Source: Ichthyophis bannanicus (lineage: Eukaryota > Chordata > Amphibia > Gymnophiona > Ichthyophiidae). Taken from it: a stretch of DNA of 64,000 bases. Position numbers and translations under genes: made by a program. Positions 22,089 to 33,498 of the stretch are shown here, in pieces. The notes under the pieces are model-generated. The model was given only the letters and a program-made list of their open reading frames with translations, was not told the DNA's origin and searched no databases. The number at the start of each line of letters is the position of its first letter. The first letter of the stretch is position 1. The stretch spans positions 923,514,522 to 923,578,521 of the forward strand of contig CM066035.1 of NCBI GenBank assembly GCA_033557465.1, in the 5' to 3' direction.

Positions 22089-22372
22089 TGAGGCCTCACC
22101 AATGACTTGTATAGGGTCATTAAATACCTCTTCCTTTCTGCTGGTTATTCCTCTCTGTATGCAACCCAGCATCCTTCTGGCTTTGACTACTGCCTTGTCA
22201 CATTGTTTTATGACCTTGTGATCCTCAGAAACAATCACTCTGAGGTCCTTCTCCTGGTCTGTGCACACCAACCTCTCACCCCCCTGTTTCTTACAGTTCC
22301 CTTGGATTTCTGCCTCCCAAGTGCATGACAGTGCATGTCTTCACATTAAATCATAACTGCCAAGCATTAGAC

Positions 22373-22565
22373 CAGAGGTACTCAATTCCAGTCCTGGAGG
22401 GCCACAAACCAGTCAGGTTTTCGGGATATCCCTAATGAATATGCATGAGATAGATTCAAATACAATGGAGGCAGTGCATGCTAATATATCTCATGCATAT
22501 TCATTAGGGATATCCCAAAAACCTGACTGGTTTGCAGCCCCCAGGACTGGATTTGAGTACCTCTG
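22373..22565. mobile_element. hAT-type MITE, 193 bp
   Basis: Terminal inverted repeats CAGAGGTACTCAA ... TTGAGTACCTCTG extend into arms of roughly 85 bp (for example CAGGTTTTCGGGATATCCCT against AGGGATATCCCAAAAACCTG). It is flanked by a perfect 8-bp duplication CATTAGAC (22365-22372 and 22566-22573). TIR start and duplication length are those of hAT transposons. No ORF. Confidence 0.92.
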
Positions 22566-23344
22566 CATTAGACCATTCTTCCAGCTTTGGCAGATCTTTC
22601 CTCATATTATCCACTCCCTTAGAGGAGTCCACTCTTGCAAATTTTTGTGTTAGCTGCAAAAAGGCAGACTCTCTTCAGTCCTTCAGCAATATCACTCACA
22701 AATACATTGAACAATACCGGTCCCAGGACCAATCCCTAGGGAACACACCTTCCTTATGAGTGAGTTCAGTTTGACAGAAGGTGGTGGTAATCAACCAATT
22801 TCTGATCCAGTTCACCACCTTGGGACCCATCCCTAAGGTGCTGTTTATTGATAAAAGCCTCCTTTGAGGGACAGCATCAAAGGCCGTGCTGAAATCTAGG
22901 TAGATCACATCCATCTCATGCCCTTGATCTAGTTCTCTAGTTACCCAGTCAAAGATCTTAATTAGCCCTTCTCCAGTCCTGCAGACCCTCTCCTGTCTCC
23001 AAAGATCTATTAAAAACATCCTTTAAAGGTCATGCCAGAACCTCTCTCAACTCTTCAGAATCCTGGGATGTATCCCCTCCGGTCCCATGTTCTTGTTCAC
23101 TTTGTTTTTCAAGCTGTTCAAACACATCATCTTCTGTGAATGGTATGGTATCTACGCCATTCCCATTTGTATTTTTATCAGTCATACAAAGTCCTTCTCC
23201 AGGATATTCTTTAGTGAATATAGAACAGAAGTATTTGTTTAGCATTTTCGCTTTTTCCACAAATCTGTCCTCAGCACTCTTTGAGTCTTGCAGTTCCATC
23301 TCTGATCTTCCTCTTCTCCCGAATATGCCTGAAAAAAAGGTTTT

Positions 23345-23676
23345 ATTTAACAGGGGGGGAGGTTATACCACCTTTATGCCAAGGCAATTTACATGGAACA
23401 ACAAACACAATTTTTTTGTGATTACCTATAACAATCCAGGTGTGGGCACGCCTGGAGGCATTTCTTTTTAAATGTTGCTGTGTCTGTGGTTCTGGTGGGT
23501 CTGATTGGCCTTGTGGAAGCAATCAGGGAGGGCTTCCCTTCCCGCTCGCCTTCCCAACACTCATCAGGCTTTTGGTGGCTGGAGCAGCTGCGAGCAGCAC
23601 CTGAAGGCGCTTCTTTTTAAAAGTTGCTGTATCCCGGGATTCCAGTGGGACAGATTGGCCTTGTGGAAGCAATTGT
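23345..23676. mobile_element. Unclassified 332-bp insertion with internal duplication
   Basis: Interrupts CR1 H between two GGTTTT hexamers (23339-23344 and 23677-23682). It contains two diverged copies of a segment starting GGC(A/G)(T/C)TTCTTTTTAAA and ending GATTGGCCTTGTGGAAGCAA, about 170 bp apart. The left part resembles a reversed SINE/LINE tail (GGTTATACCACCTTTATGCC). Confidence 0.55.
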
Positions 23677-24261
23677 GGTTTTGTCTCCACGCTTCAGATT
23701 TTAGCCATCTTTTCTTCTGCCTTTGCTTTTGCTGTCCTGATTTCTCACTTTGTCTCTCTTAGTTTTATCCTGTATTATTTTCTGTGTTCCACTGTTTGCG
23801 ATCTTCTGAATTTTATGAAAGCTGTGTTTTTTGCCTTTATTTGTGCAATCACTTCTTTGGAGAAACATATAGGTTTCCTTTTCATCTTGTTTTTATTTAC
23901 TTCCCTTACATATATATCTGTTATTGCCTCTTTTAGTTTAGCACACTGCAATTTCACTTCCCTTATCTCCTCCCACCTTGCTAACTCCTCCTTCAGGCAC
24001 TTTGCCATTTTACTGAAGTCAGTGTTTTTGAAGTCTAGGACTTTGAGTTGCTGTGATTGGACTCAGCCTTGGCTTTTACTTCAAACCACACTGTGTGATG
24101 ATTGCTGCTGCTTACATGTCCACCCACCAAGACATTTGACACGCTATCTCCATTGGTGAATGCTAAATTCAGCATCAAACTTTCCCTGGCCGGATCCATC
24201 ATCATTTTTCTGAGCAATGCTTCTTGGAAGGCATCCACAATCTTTTTACTTATTTCCAGAT

Positions 24262-25495
24262 TTGCAGAAGGAATACTTCAGTTCAGTTCGACTATGCCCT
24301 GGAAAGCAAAGAGCCATTTCCGGATGCCTTTGTCATCTCCCCTTGTGGGTCTGCGATCAAAAGTGCTGCTGTGTGGAACACTTTGGACAAGTTGCTGCGT
24401 CTAAAGGCGATGATGTCCTTCCTGCCAGAGGAGTGGGGCAAAGAGTGATGTGCCATCTATTTTGTGGTGCCCATAGAGGACAGTGTCTTCTGGCCCATTC
24501 TAGACCTCAAGGTGGAGGGGGAGTCGTCAAGCACTTGTGCTTCCTGTGCTTCCAGATGGAAACCTTGCACTCAGGGAGTTTTTAGCTTTCCTGGATCTGG
24601 CCGAGGTGTATTTTCTTATCTTGATCCATGCGGATCAGCAAAGTATTTGCATGTTGCCGTGCTTGGCTCTCACCATCAGTTTGCCACTTCCCTTTTGGCC
24701 TATCCACCGCCTTGAAGATATGTTCTCCAAGGTCATGGTGATGGTGGCCGCTGCAGTGTCAAAGGATTTGTGTCCTTCCTTATCTGGACGAGGGGCTCGT
24801 TCCCATTCAGAAGCCTCTCGGGTGGCATCCCGAGTGGTGGTATTCTTACACAGCCTCGGTTGAGTGATCAATCAGGGAAAGTGACAGCTGTTGCCTTCCC
24901 AGTCCCTGGAGTTTCTGGGAGCACATTTCAACACTCATGTGGGCAGAGTCTCCTGCCAGAAGAGAAAGTCAAGACTGTTGGATTGCCTAGCACTGTTATG
25001 TACAGCAAGCTCCCAGAGTCTGGGATTATCTTCAGCTCCTCGGATTGCTGGCAGCAACCATAAAAATGGCTCCATGAGTGCGTGCGTGTCTTTCGCCTGC
25101 CGCAAGATGGGAAAATTAAAGTGGGATCTCAATTCTAATAGCGTCAGCACGCACCTAGCCTCAACCACAGTTCATACATCTCCTTTACTTCAGACCATGT
25201 TACAGTGGTAGATGTCAGAAGTTATCCTGAACAGAGGTGTCTTGATCACCTGGAATATTATTCTGTGCTTTCAACAGAATGCTTCCCACATCAGTTAGGA
25301 AGCTCACTTCTGCGTTTGAGTAACGCAAGGATCTTGGTCACAAGCAGAGCAAATACTCCACATTAGTCAACTGAAGATCAGGGCAATATCTTACTCCCTA
25401 TAAGTGTTTGCAATCTTCATCAGGACCAGTTGTGTCATAGGCAATGAAGTTGCCTTGTTCTATGTCAACAAACGAGGCGTTATGGGTTCCCTTCT
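24262..25495 (+). pseudogene. Old DIRS G, RT and RNase H remnant
   Basis: Continues the DIRS begun at 3990. Segments in mixed frames match RT: EGILQFSS (start), VFWPILDLKVE (LRPILDLRNL), LDLAEVYFLILIHADQQ (LDLKDAYTHILIHPSHRQ), LEDMFSKVMVMVAAAV, then LLGLLAATIKMAPWVR-like (LLGHIASTVHVTP). RNase H traces are TQGSWSQAEQ and NEVALFYVNKRGVMGSLLL (about 25440-25495). Many stops are present. It is of a different lineage from A, C, D and E or much older. Confidence 0.75.
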
Positions 25496-25499
25496 CTTG

Positions 25500-25722
25500 T
25501 GAGGGGACTTAGCATGAATTTGAGACTTTACAATTTTGACAGTCAGAACCAGATAGCAGACCAAATAGAAATCCACTGCTTATCCCTAGAGATAAGCAGC
25601 ATGGAATGTTGCTACTTTTCAGGATCCTGCCAGGTACTAGTGATCTGGATTGTCTGCTGTTGGAGATGGGCTGCTGAGCTTGTTGAACACTTGGTCTGAA
25701 CCGGTATGGCAGTTCTTATGAC
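25500..25722 (+). mobile_element. CR1 3' end fragment
   Basis: Contains AGCAGCATGGAATGTTGCTA, GGTACTAGTGATCTGGATTG and CTTGGTCTGAACCGGTATGG followed by CAGTTCTTATGACA, the diagnostic CR1 3' UTR on the + strand. Non-coding. Confidence 0.8.
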
Positions 25723-25744
25723 AAGCTCAACTGAGTTCTTAAAC

Positions 25745-27130
25745 TTTGAGTGGTTTTTGAACCAACAAACCTTTATACGACCTTATGTTTCTATAATTTG
25801 GCAACTGAGATTTAATGCTAAATTAATGCAGGGTAATGCATTTGGGTTACAAAAATCCAAGGGAGTGCGGTACAGTATGGGGGTGAAGACCTCCTGTCCA
25901 CGAAAGAAAAGCGGACCTAAGAGTGATTGTTTCTGATGATCTTAAGGTGGCTGAATAGGTAGAAAAGGTGACTGCAAAAGCCAGAAGGATGCTTGGGTGC
26001 ACAGAGAGAGGAATGGCCAACAGGAAGAAGGAGGTGATAGCCCCACTGTGTAGGTTGTGAGACCTCATTTGGAGTATTGTGTGCACTTCTAGAGACCACA
26101 TCTTCAAAAGGATATAAACAGGATGGAGTGTGTGCAGAGGGTGGCTACCAAAATGGTCAGTGGGCTTTGCCATAAGACACATAGGGACAGACTTAAAGAT
26201 CTCAATTTGGATACTTTGGAAGAAAGAAGGAAAATATAAGATATAAAATAAAATATAAAATAAGACGTAGAAGGAACCTTCATACTATCTTAGTTCCTGA
26301 CTCAATAAGAAAAACTAAACACATAACAAGCAACAGTGCCTTCTCATTTGTAGCCCCAACATTATGGAATAATCTCCCTGACCAACTAAGGGAAATAAAA
26401 GACCTAAAACATTTCCGAAAAGACCTTAAAACTTACTTGTTCTCACAATATTACTCTAACATAGATAATGATTTGGACAAGGCCTCCCATCCTCCATAGA
26501 TCTCCATGATATACTTGCCTTAATACTCGCAAATACTACTCCCAAAATAGAACATACGCCAAAATTTTAATAGGATTATATGTAAATAGTTCCAACCATT
26601 GTCTATACTACCTGTATATAGTTATGATTACTGTTCAATGTACCTGATTATAACTACCTGTAAATAGTTTTGATTACTGTTCAATGTACCTGTTTTATCA
26701 CAGCACTGTTTTATGTATTTCATGTTGTTTAATGTAAACCGCCACTGATCTTAGGAAGTGGCGGTATATAAAAGATTTGCAAATAAAATAAATAAATAAA
26801 ATAATATGATAGAGATGTTTAAATATCTCAGTGGCATAAATTCACAGGAGGAGAGTTTCTTTCAGTTGAAAAAAAGCTCTGCAACCAGGGAGCATAGGGT
26901 GAAAGTGAAAGGAGATAGACTCAGGAGTAATTTGCAGAAATATTTTTTTACGGAAAGAGTGGTAAATGCATGGAAGAGTCTCCCAGTGGAGGTGGTAGTA
27001 CCAAAACTCTGAATTCAAGAAAGCATGGTTCAAACACATAGGGGTCTCTAAAGGAAAAAAAGGACTGTAGAACCTAGTGGTTCATATGGAAGGCTAGTCT
27101 GTATGGTCTTTATTTGCCTCTGTTTCTAGA
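25745..27130 (+). mobile_element. Degenerate CR1 C-terminal fragment, split by an L2-like LINE
   Basis: Reading 25830-26235 gives CR1 RT C-terminal traces (KARRMLGC-like, DLIWSIVCTS for the HLEYCVQF region). After the nested insertion it resumes at 26807 with a YDRDV(FKYLSG)-type segment and ends with the NLQKYFFTERVVNAWKSLPVEVV domain and a 3' UTR to about 27130. A different CR1 subfamily from the copy at 6263. Confidence 0.75.
26236..26806 (+). mobile_element. L2-like LINE 3' fragment
   Basis: Encodes the ORF2 C-terminal signature NSAFSFVAPTLWNNLPDQLR followed by EIKDLKHFRKDLKTYLF (about 26320-26440), typical of the L2 group. An AT-rich 3' UTR follows, ending in TGTAAACCGCCACTG ... AGTGGCGGTATATAAAA and AAATAAAATAAATAAATAAA. 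The stem tail matches that of the SINEs in this window, pointing to a partner relation. Confidence 0.8.
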
Positions 27131-27882
27131 ACATTTTTCAGGCTTGGAGCACTCCTCAAATAGACCTGCTTGCCAGCATCAAAAACGCAAAGCTGATTCC
27201 TGTATTATTCAGTGGTGGTCTGTCTCCAAAGAGGCTAGTGAGAGATAGGTTGCCTATAAACTGCATCTGGTCTCTCTTCTATGCTTACCCAACCATCCTC
27301 CTTAATAGCACAATCCATGCACTAGCATGAAAAAGGGCTTAGCACAATGATTCTCATAACACCATACTGATAATGTCAAAACTGGTTGTCTCGTCTCAGC
27401 CTGTATCTATTGACCCTCAAAAGACGCTCTGTTCTACCTCTATGCAGGCAGGGCATGTGCCAAGAATATTGGGTACCCTAGGCAAACCTTCAAGCCATAT
27501 GCCTTCCGTCCCCTGAGATTTCGATAATAAAGTTCAACTATCGTGATCATCGAAACACCTATACACACAGAAGAATCCTGTAAAAATACATACTTGGGTA
27601 TCATACATTTAAATATTAAACTTTACTTTGCATGCGTATGCTTGCTCATCCTGCAGCTAAGAAGAATGTGCTGATGGCTCTCTGTTGTGCTTTGACTGCT
27701 GCTGCTCTTTGCCTCCCCTCAGAAGCTGCTGTCCTAGGCAACTGCCTAGTCTTGCCTAATGGTTGGGCTGGCTTTTTATGTAGGCTTCAAAGCTTTCCCA
27801 GTTTTGCTAATGCGGAATATGAGCTCCCTTTTCAATCCATATCTTGAATCCCTTGCCCTGACAGTATGGAATTGGAACACTG
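27131..27882 (+). pseudogene. Old DIRS methyltransferase-like region
   Basis: FQAWSTPQIDLLASIKNAKL at about 27135-27190 matches the IFQEWGTPDIDLFASPWNAKL block of younger elements. SSLFNPYLESLALTVW near 27820-27865 matches the end of the MT region. Interrupted at 27883 by DIRS C, continuing at 33499. Between about 27300 and 27800 alignment is poor and other sequence may be inserted. Confidence 0.65.
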
Positions 27883-28047
27883 TATCTCCAGGAACAAGCA
27901 GGAATAAGTCCTCACATATGGGGTACGTCGGAACCGACGGAGCCTGCGCGGGAAAGCTCCCCAGCTTCCTAGAATGGAAGCTTTTGGGACCTCCCACTGC
28001 ACATGCGCGCTGCCTTCCCGCCTTCCTGAACAGCTCTCCTCAGTTTC
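27883..28047 (+). repeat. Left inverted terminal repeat of DIRS C
   Basis: Pairs inverted with 33310-33472, from CTCC(A/C)GGAACA through CCTCACATATG to GCTCTCCTCAGTTTC. It contains a GTCGGAACCGAC interrupted palindrome about 45 nt from the end. Confidence 0.88.
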
Positions 28048-28266
28048 TCTTTTTCCGCGGAGCCAGCAGGTCGTGTATCCTGTCACCGCTGAAGAAATTG
28101 TAGTTTTTTGTTTTGTTTCTTTAGACCGCGTACCTGCCTTCCCATACCGATACCGGTATCGCCGGTCTTCCTTTTTCTTTCTTGAAAAATTATTTTCTTT
28201 TTCTTTTATTATTTTTCACCACTTGGTCACTTCAGTTAGGCCTTCAGGCCTACTTGAATTCTCCAC

Positions 28267-30071
28267 ATGGAGAAGCCAGCCCCTGGATTTAAGAAGTGTA
28301 CCAAGTGTACTGCTGTAATATCAGTCACAGACACCCATGAATGGTGTCTTAAATGTTTGGGGCCTGACCACTCCATTCCGGACTGCCCTTCCTGCTCCCA
28401 AATGTCTAAGCGTGGGCTGCAGAACCGGGCCAACAAATTCCATGTGCTGTTTGCTTCAGAGAATCCAACATCACAGTCATCCAGGTCATCATCTCCGGAT
28501 GGATCTCAGGTAACCAAACCTTCTGTGGGCAAGTCCTCAAAGGGCAAATCTCCTTCAAAGCATCGAGAGGCTCTTAGTTTTGAGGACCCTGCCCCAGCCA
28601 AACAGCCCCGGCGGGAAGCTCTGCCTTCCAAAACGCCAATTCAGGGGCTACAGGTTGACATCGATGGCACGGCCTCGACAGATCACCTGTTGGACTGCTC
28701 TGGGGTACCGGCCCATACCGGTACCGACATCCAGGCAGCCGTGGCGTCTATGGGCAATACTGTCCAATCCATGCAGCAGGCCGTCATGGCTTTCATTAAA
28801 GCTGCAACGCCATCGGTACCGCCTCCAGCGGTTCCGGGCCCGGTTCCGGTATCGTCCGCCATGCCGGAACCCAGGCCTTCCTCTTCTAAACGCAAATCGG
28901 TACCGTATGGGCTTTCGCTCCATACCGCTTCCATACCCGGTACGCCCGATGTCGATACCGATCGGTATGCGTATCGTGCGTTGGAGGAAACTAGAGAATA
29001 CACCGATTCCTCTGAGGATTTTGGCTCCTCTGATGAGTCTGCAGAGCTCTCCCTTGACCTTCCTGAGGAACCTTCTTCTCCAAAAAGGAGAATGTCTCCT
29101 CCAGAGGATTTGTCCTTTCAGGATTTTATTTTAGAAATGGCTAAAGGCCTTTCTATCACTACCTCCTCTGAAAGGGAACCAAGGTCAAAAAGATTGGATA
29201 TTTTAGGATAAAGTCTCCTAAAGAAGCAGTTACCCTGCCTATCCATGAAATCCTTCAGGAACAATTGATGGATTTCTGGGAGAACCCTTTAACTCTGTCT
29301 CCTTATTCCCGTAGGTTGGACACCATGTATCGGGTCCCTCCTTCTCCTGGTTTTCAGAAAACTCAATTGCCTCACCACTCCATTGTGGTAAAGTCTGCAA
29401 TGAAAAAGATCAAGAGTACTAAAAGGCACTCTTCTACACCTCCAGGAAGGGAATGTAAGACACTGGACTCTTTTGGTAGGAAAATCTTCCAGGCTAGTAT
29501 GCTTATAGCCAGGATTAATTCCTACAGCCTCTATATGGGCATGTTCCTAGGGGAACTTGCCAAGAAAGTGCGGCATTTTGCCCCCTTTATCCCTGAGGAT
29601 AAACAGGAGGACTTCCTTTCTGTAGTGAAACAACTTTCAGATGTTTCTAAGTTCTCCAACAGAGCTGCCTTTGATTCCTTCGAGGGAGCCAGCAGAGCTT
29701 CTGGCATTGCTATTGCAGCCAGACGTCTGGCTTGGCTCCAGGCTTCTGATCTGGAACCCTGGGTTCTAGATGGCTTACGGAATCTGCCCTGTACAGGTGA
29801 GAACTTATTCGGTGCAGAGTGGCAAGTTAAAGCCACTCAAATGGACGCTGAAAATGCCACCTTAGAGAGACTTTCTAAGTCCACTTCTACTCCCACTAAG
29901 AAGAAGTCTTTCAAGAGGCCTTATTATAAGAAGGCCAGATATGCTTCCAATACTGGCCAGCAATCTTCTCAACCTCGTTTTGCGGCTAAACGTCAGCAAA
30001 CGAAACAAGCAAGAGCAAAGCCTGCAGCAGCTACTACAGCTCAACAGGCTCCACCCCCTCAGGGGTTTTGA
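28267..30071 (+). pseudogene. DIRS C gag
   Basis: Starts MEKPAPGFKKCTKC with the family's N-terminal cluster (CTKC, TDTHEWCLKCLG, DH, CPSC). A Ser/Pro-rich linker is followed by an acidic segment and the PPEDLSFQDFILEMAKGL block. At 29209 the frame stops at TAA because CTCTA present in the other copy is missing. The next frame (from about 29223) carries the capsid-like block (MYRVPPSPGFQKTQLPHHSI) and the basic C terminus, ending ...PPPQGF at TTT-TGA (30066-30071). RT overlaps in the +1 frame. Confidence 0.85.
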
Positions 30072-31700
30072 CTTGCCCCTAGAGAATTTGCCATTCCTGG
30101 TTCTGGACCAACCAGAACCTCTCACCATACCTGGAAGGTTAGCTCACTTTGCTCCCAGATGGGAACAAATCACAACAGAGCAATGGACCCTCTCTATCAT
30201 CCGAGAGGGTTACAAACTTCATTTCTCCAACCTTCCTCCTCATCACATGGTGAGACCCTTCAATTCTCCATCTCCTCTCCTAGCCCTGTTGGGTCGGGAG
30301 ATCTCTTCTCTGCTTGCCCAAGGGGCCATAGAAGAGGTTCCTCTTCATCAACAAGGGTCAGGTTTCTACTCCCCCTATTTTCTCATTCCAAAGAAGACAG
30401 GGGGATTCAGACCAATCCTAGATCTGAGAGAATTGAACAAATTTCTGTACAAGGAGAAATTCAAAATGCTCTCTTTGGGCATTCTCCTTCCATACCTTCA
30501 GAGTCAGGACTGGCTTTGTTCTCTAGACCTGCAGGATGCGTATACACATCTACTCATCCATCCATCCCACAGAAAATACCTTCGATTTCTGTTTCAGGGA
30601 AAACATTTCCAGTACAGAGTACTCCCCTTCGGTCTAGCCTCTGCCCCAAGAGTCTTTACCAAATGCATGGCAGTCGTAGCCGCATTTCTCAGAAGCATGG
30701 GGATTTTCGTATTCCCATATCTGGACGACTGGCTCATTCGAGCTCCAACTCAGTCGCAGGCCCAGATTTCCCTAGACCGCACAAGGAGCCTTCTGCAGTA
30801 TCTGGGACTGGTGGTAAACCTTCCCAAGTCTCAACTCAGCCCTACTCAGTCTCTAGAATTCATAGGGGCCCGGTTGGACACCACCACTGCAAGAGCCTAC
30901 CTTCCACTGGTTCGGGGTCAGCGTCTGCTGAGCTTGGCCTCCCAAGCCCAGTCCAGTACTCACTTGACAGCCAGGGAAATGCTACGCCTCCTGGGCCATA
31001 TGGCCTCCACAGTACATGTGGTGCCCTATGCTCGTCTTCATATGAGAGCAGCTCAATGGACCCTGGCCACCCAGTGGACTCAGGCGTCGGGAGCACTCTC
31101 AGACCAAATACAAACCTCAAACCGTCTGTCTTGGTCCCTCCATTGGTGGATATCCACCAAGAATCTGTTGTTGGGGGCTCCCTTTCAGCCCTTGCTACCC
31201 CAAGCAACCCTCACAACAGATGCCTCCCAATTGGGGTGGGGAGCCCATCTGCTAACTCTCTCCACTCAGGGCACTTGGTCTCCACAGGAGGCCACCCTTC
31301 ATATCAACCTCCTGGAACTGTGAGCAATTTATCTTGCCCTCAAGGTCTTCTGTACCCTCCTTGCCAACCTGACTGTCCTGGTTCAGACAGACAATCAGGT
31401 GGCCATGTTTTACATAAACAAACAAGGAGGGACGGGCTCTCTGTCGCTTTGCAACGAAGCTCTCAGATTATGGGCTTTCGCCAGAGAGCATTAAATTCAT
31501 CTTCTGGCAGTGTATCTTCCAGGAGTTCAAAACTCGCGAGCAGACAGGCTCAGTCGAGTTCTGCTGCCACACGAGTGGTCCCTACACGTGGACCAGATAA
31601 GCAGAATCTTTCAGGAATGGGGGACCCCGGACATAGACCTCTTTGCAAGTCCGTGGAATGCCAAACTTCCCCGGTTCTGTTCCAGGGACTCCGTGTCAGG
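30072..31700 (+). pseudogene. DIRS C RT and RNase H
   Basis: Open in the +1 frame relative to gag from 29941. RT motifs: FRPILDLRELNKF, CSLDLQDAYTHLLIHPSH, FGLASAPRVFTK, FPYLDDWLI. RNase H: TTDASQLGWGAH. A TGA at 31321-31323 replaces the Arg codon of LLELRAI; RNase H continues in the same frame (QTDNQVAMFYINKQGG, SRADRLSRVLLPHEW). A frameshift near 31690 moves the MT-like domain (AFLYAFPPIPLIPKTLFK) to another frame, to about 31996. Confidence 0.88.
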
Positions 31701-33033
31701 AAGCTCAGGCCACGGACGCCTTTCTCCTTCATTGGGGTCAGGCGTTCCTATATGCCTTTCCACCCATTCCGCTGATTCCCAAGACTCTGTTCAAACTCCA
31801 GAGAGATCACGGCTCTATGATCCTCATAGCTCCACGCTGGCCACGCCAAGTGTGGTTCCCTCTGCTTCTACAGCTCTCCCAGGGATCCTCCCTGGACTTA
31901 GGAGCTGCACCAGACCTTCTGTCTCAGGAGGAGGGGACTTTGTGGCACCCAAACCCCAAATCCCTACATCTCCGAGCTTGGTTACTGAAGGCTTAAGTCT
32001 TCAAGACTTTAATCTTTCTCAACCTGTGAAAGATATCCTTCATGCCTCTAGGAAACCTTCCACGAGGCGGTCTTATGCTTTCAAATGGAAACGTTTTTCC
32101 ATTTGGTGTGCTCAGCAGGGCCTTGACCCTCTGGCACTTCCTTTGAATTCCCTCTTAGACTATCTCCTGCATCTTTCCAATGCAGGCCTTAAGACGAATT
32201 CTGTAAGAGTCCATTTAAGTGCTATTTCAGCATCCCTGAAACCTATAAATGGACAACCTATCTCCTCTCATCCTCTTGTTGCAAGATTCATGAGAGGCCT
32301 GACTCTCACTAAACCTCCCATCAGACCCCCCCCGGTCGCATGGGATTTGAATCTAGTGCTTGGTCAGCTTATGAAGCCACCTTTTGAGCCGTTATTTTCT
32401 ACCTCCTTGAAATTTCTTTCCTGGAAGGTACTATTCCTAATTGCAGTCACTTCCGCTCGCCGCATCAGCGAACTGCAGGCTCTAGTGGCTAATCCACCTT
32501 ATACAAGATTCCATCATGACAAGGTGGTCCTTAGGACGAATCCCCACTTTATGCCCAAAGTGGTCTCGCCTTTTCATCTTAATCAAGAGGTATATCTACC
32601 TGTCTTTTTTCCGGCTCCTCATGCATCCAGTGCAGAGAGGAACCTTCATACTCTGGATTGTAAAAGAGCTCTAGCCTTTTACCTTAATAGGACTCAGCCA
32701 CATCGAAAGTCTTCTCAACTTTTCGTGGCTTTTGATCCTTCCCATTTGGGACTTCCAGTCTCCAAGCGTACACTTTCCAATTGGATTGCTCAGTGTATTT
32801 CCTTTACTTACCAGAGTAAAAACATTTCTCTGGAAGGCCATGTCACAGCTCACAATGTGAGAGCCATGGCAACTTCTATGGCTCATCTGCACTCTGTTTC
32901 CATTGATCAGATCTGTCGAGCCGCTACCTGGGCCTCGGTTCATACCTTTACAGCCCATTACTGTTTGGACAAGGACTCCCGCCGGGATGCCTTGTTTGGC
33001 CAGGCTGTCCTCAAACACCTGTTCCATTCTTAG
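31690..33033 (+). CDS. DIRS C tyrosine recombinase ORF
   Basis: A long open frame overlaps the MT-like domain in the -1 frame relative to it. The YR core begins near LSQPVKDILHASRKPSTRRS and includes TSARRISELQAL (Arg I), TAHNVRAMA (His-x-x-Arg), RAATWAS and TAHYCLDKDSRRDALFG (Tyr), ending ...LFHS at 33031. All four catalytic positions are retained, so this domain looks intact although the element as a whole is not. Start codon uncertain. Confidence 0.85.
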   Translation, partial: SVSGSSGHGRLSPSLGSGVPICLSTHSADSQDSVQTPERSRLYDPHSSTLATPSVVPSASTALPGILPGLRSCTRPSVSGGGDFVAPKPQIPTSPSLVTEGLSLQDFNLSQPVKDILHASRKPSTRRSYAFKWKRFSIWCAQQGLDPLALPLNSLLDYLLHLSNAGLKTNSVRVHLSAISASLKPINGQPISSHPLVARFMRGLTLTKPPIRPPPVAWDLNLVLGQLMKPPFEPLFSTSLKFLSWKVLFLIAVTSARRISELQALVANPPYTRFHHDKVVLRTNPHFMPKVVSPFHLNQEVYLPVFFPAPHASSAERNLHTLDCKRALAFYLNRTQPHRKSSQLFVAFDPSHLGLPVSKRTLSNWIAQCISFTYQSKNISLEGHVTAHNVRAMATSMAHLHSVSIDQICRAATWASVHTFTAHYCLDKDSRRDALFGQAVLKHLFHS

Positions 33034-33130
33034 ACAACTCCTGCCCACCTTCCCAGGATGGATGCCTGAGATCCATACGAAGATGGCGAACCCTTGGAGG
33101 GGGATCTCCCAGGCATCTCAGCTAGGGAGT

Positions 33131-33228
33131 CCCCATATGTGAGGACTTATTCCTGCTTGTTCCTGGAGATAGCACAGTTACTTACCTGTAACAGGTGATC
33201 TCTGGGAACAGCAGGAATTAGTCCTCAC
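33131..33228 (+). repeat. Internal complementary region of DIRS C
   Basis: CATATGTGAGGACTTATTCC to TTCCTGGAGATA complements the left end. GCACAGTTACTTACCTGTAA onward complements the right end and its extension. Confidence 0.88.
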
Positions 33229-33309
33229 AACCCACCCACCTCCCCTAGGAGTTGTATCTTCTATCTATCTGTCTTCCTGTCCTCTCTCTATTGTCTCAGC
33301 TATAAACTC

Positions 33310-33498
33310 GAAACTGAGGAGAGCTGTTCAGGAAGGCGGGAAGGCAGCGCGCATGTGCAGTGGGAGGTCCCAAAAGCTTCCATTCTAGGAAGCTGGGGAG
33401 CTTTCCCGCGCAGGCTCCGTCGGTTCCAACGTACCCCATATGTGAGGACTAATTCCTGCTGTTCCCAGAGATCACCTGTTACAGGTAAGTAACTGTGC
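33310..33498 (+). repeat. Right inverted terminal repeat and extension of DIRS C
   Basis: 33310-33472 is the inverted partner of the left repeat. The 26-bp extension 33473-33498 has the palindrome CACCTGTTACAGGT followed by AAGTAACTGTGC, giving a consensus donor CAG/GTAAGT. Confidence 0.88.

Larger units (their letters stand above)
22089..24261 (-). mobile_element. Old CR1 (H), main ORF2 remnant
   Basis: Degenerate ORF2 read 24261 to 22089 on the minus strand. It has an endonuclease end (about 24240-24035), linker (24008-23775), RT segments (FTEDDVFEQLE near 23150; MDVIYLDFSTAFDAVPQRRL near 22900; VNWIRNWL near 22800) and the QEKDLRVIVSEDHKV...ARRMLGCIQRG segment near 22250. It is interrupted by a hAT MITE (22373-22565) and an unclassified insert (23345-23676). 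It was itself inserted into DIRS G between 5250 and 24262. Confidence 0.85.
27883..33498 (+). mobile_element. DIRS element C (first assembly copy)
   Basis: A 5616-bp DIRS inserted in the older DIRS. The left terminus TATCTCCAGGAAC is at 27883 and the right extension GGTAAGTAACTGTGC ends at 33498. Inverted repeats are 27883-28047 and 33310-33472; an internal complementary region lies at 33131-33228. Gag, RT and YR are all recognisable but broken by a 5-bp deletion, a nonsense codon and a frameshift. A second, error-rich assembly copy is at 41118-46794. Confidence 0.92.
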
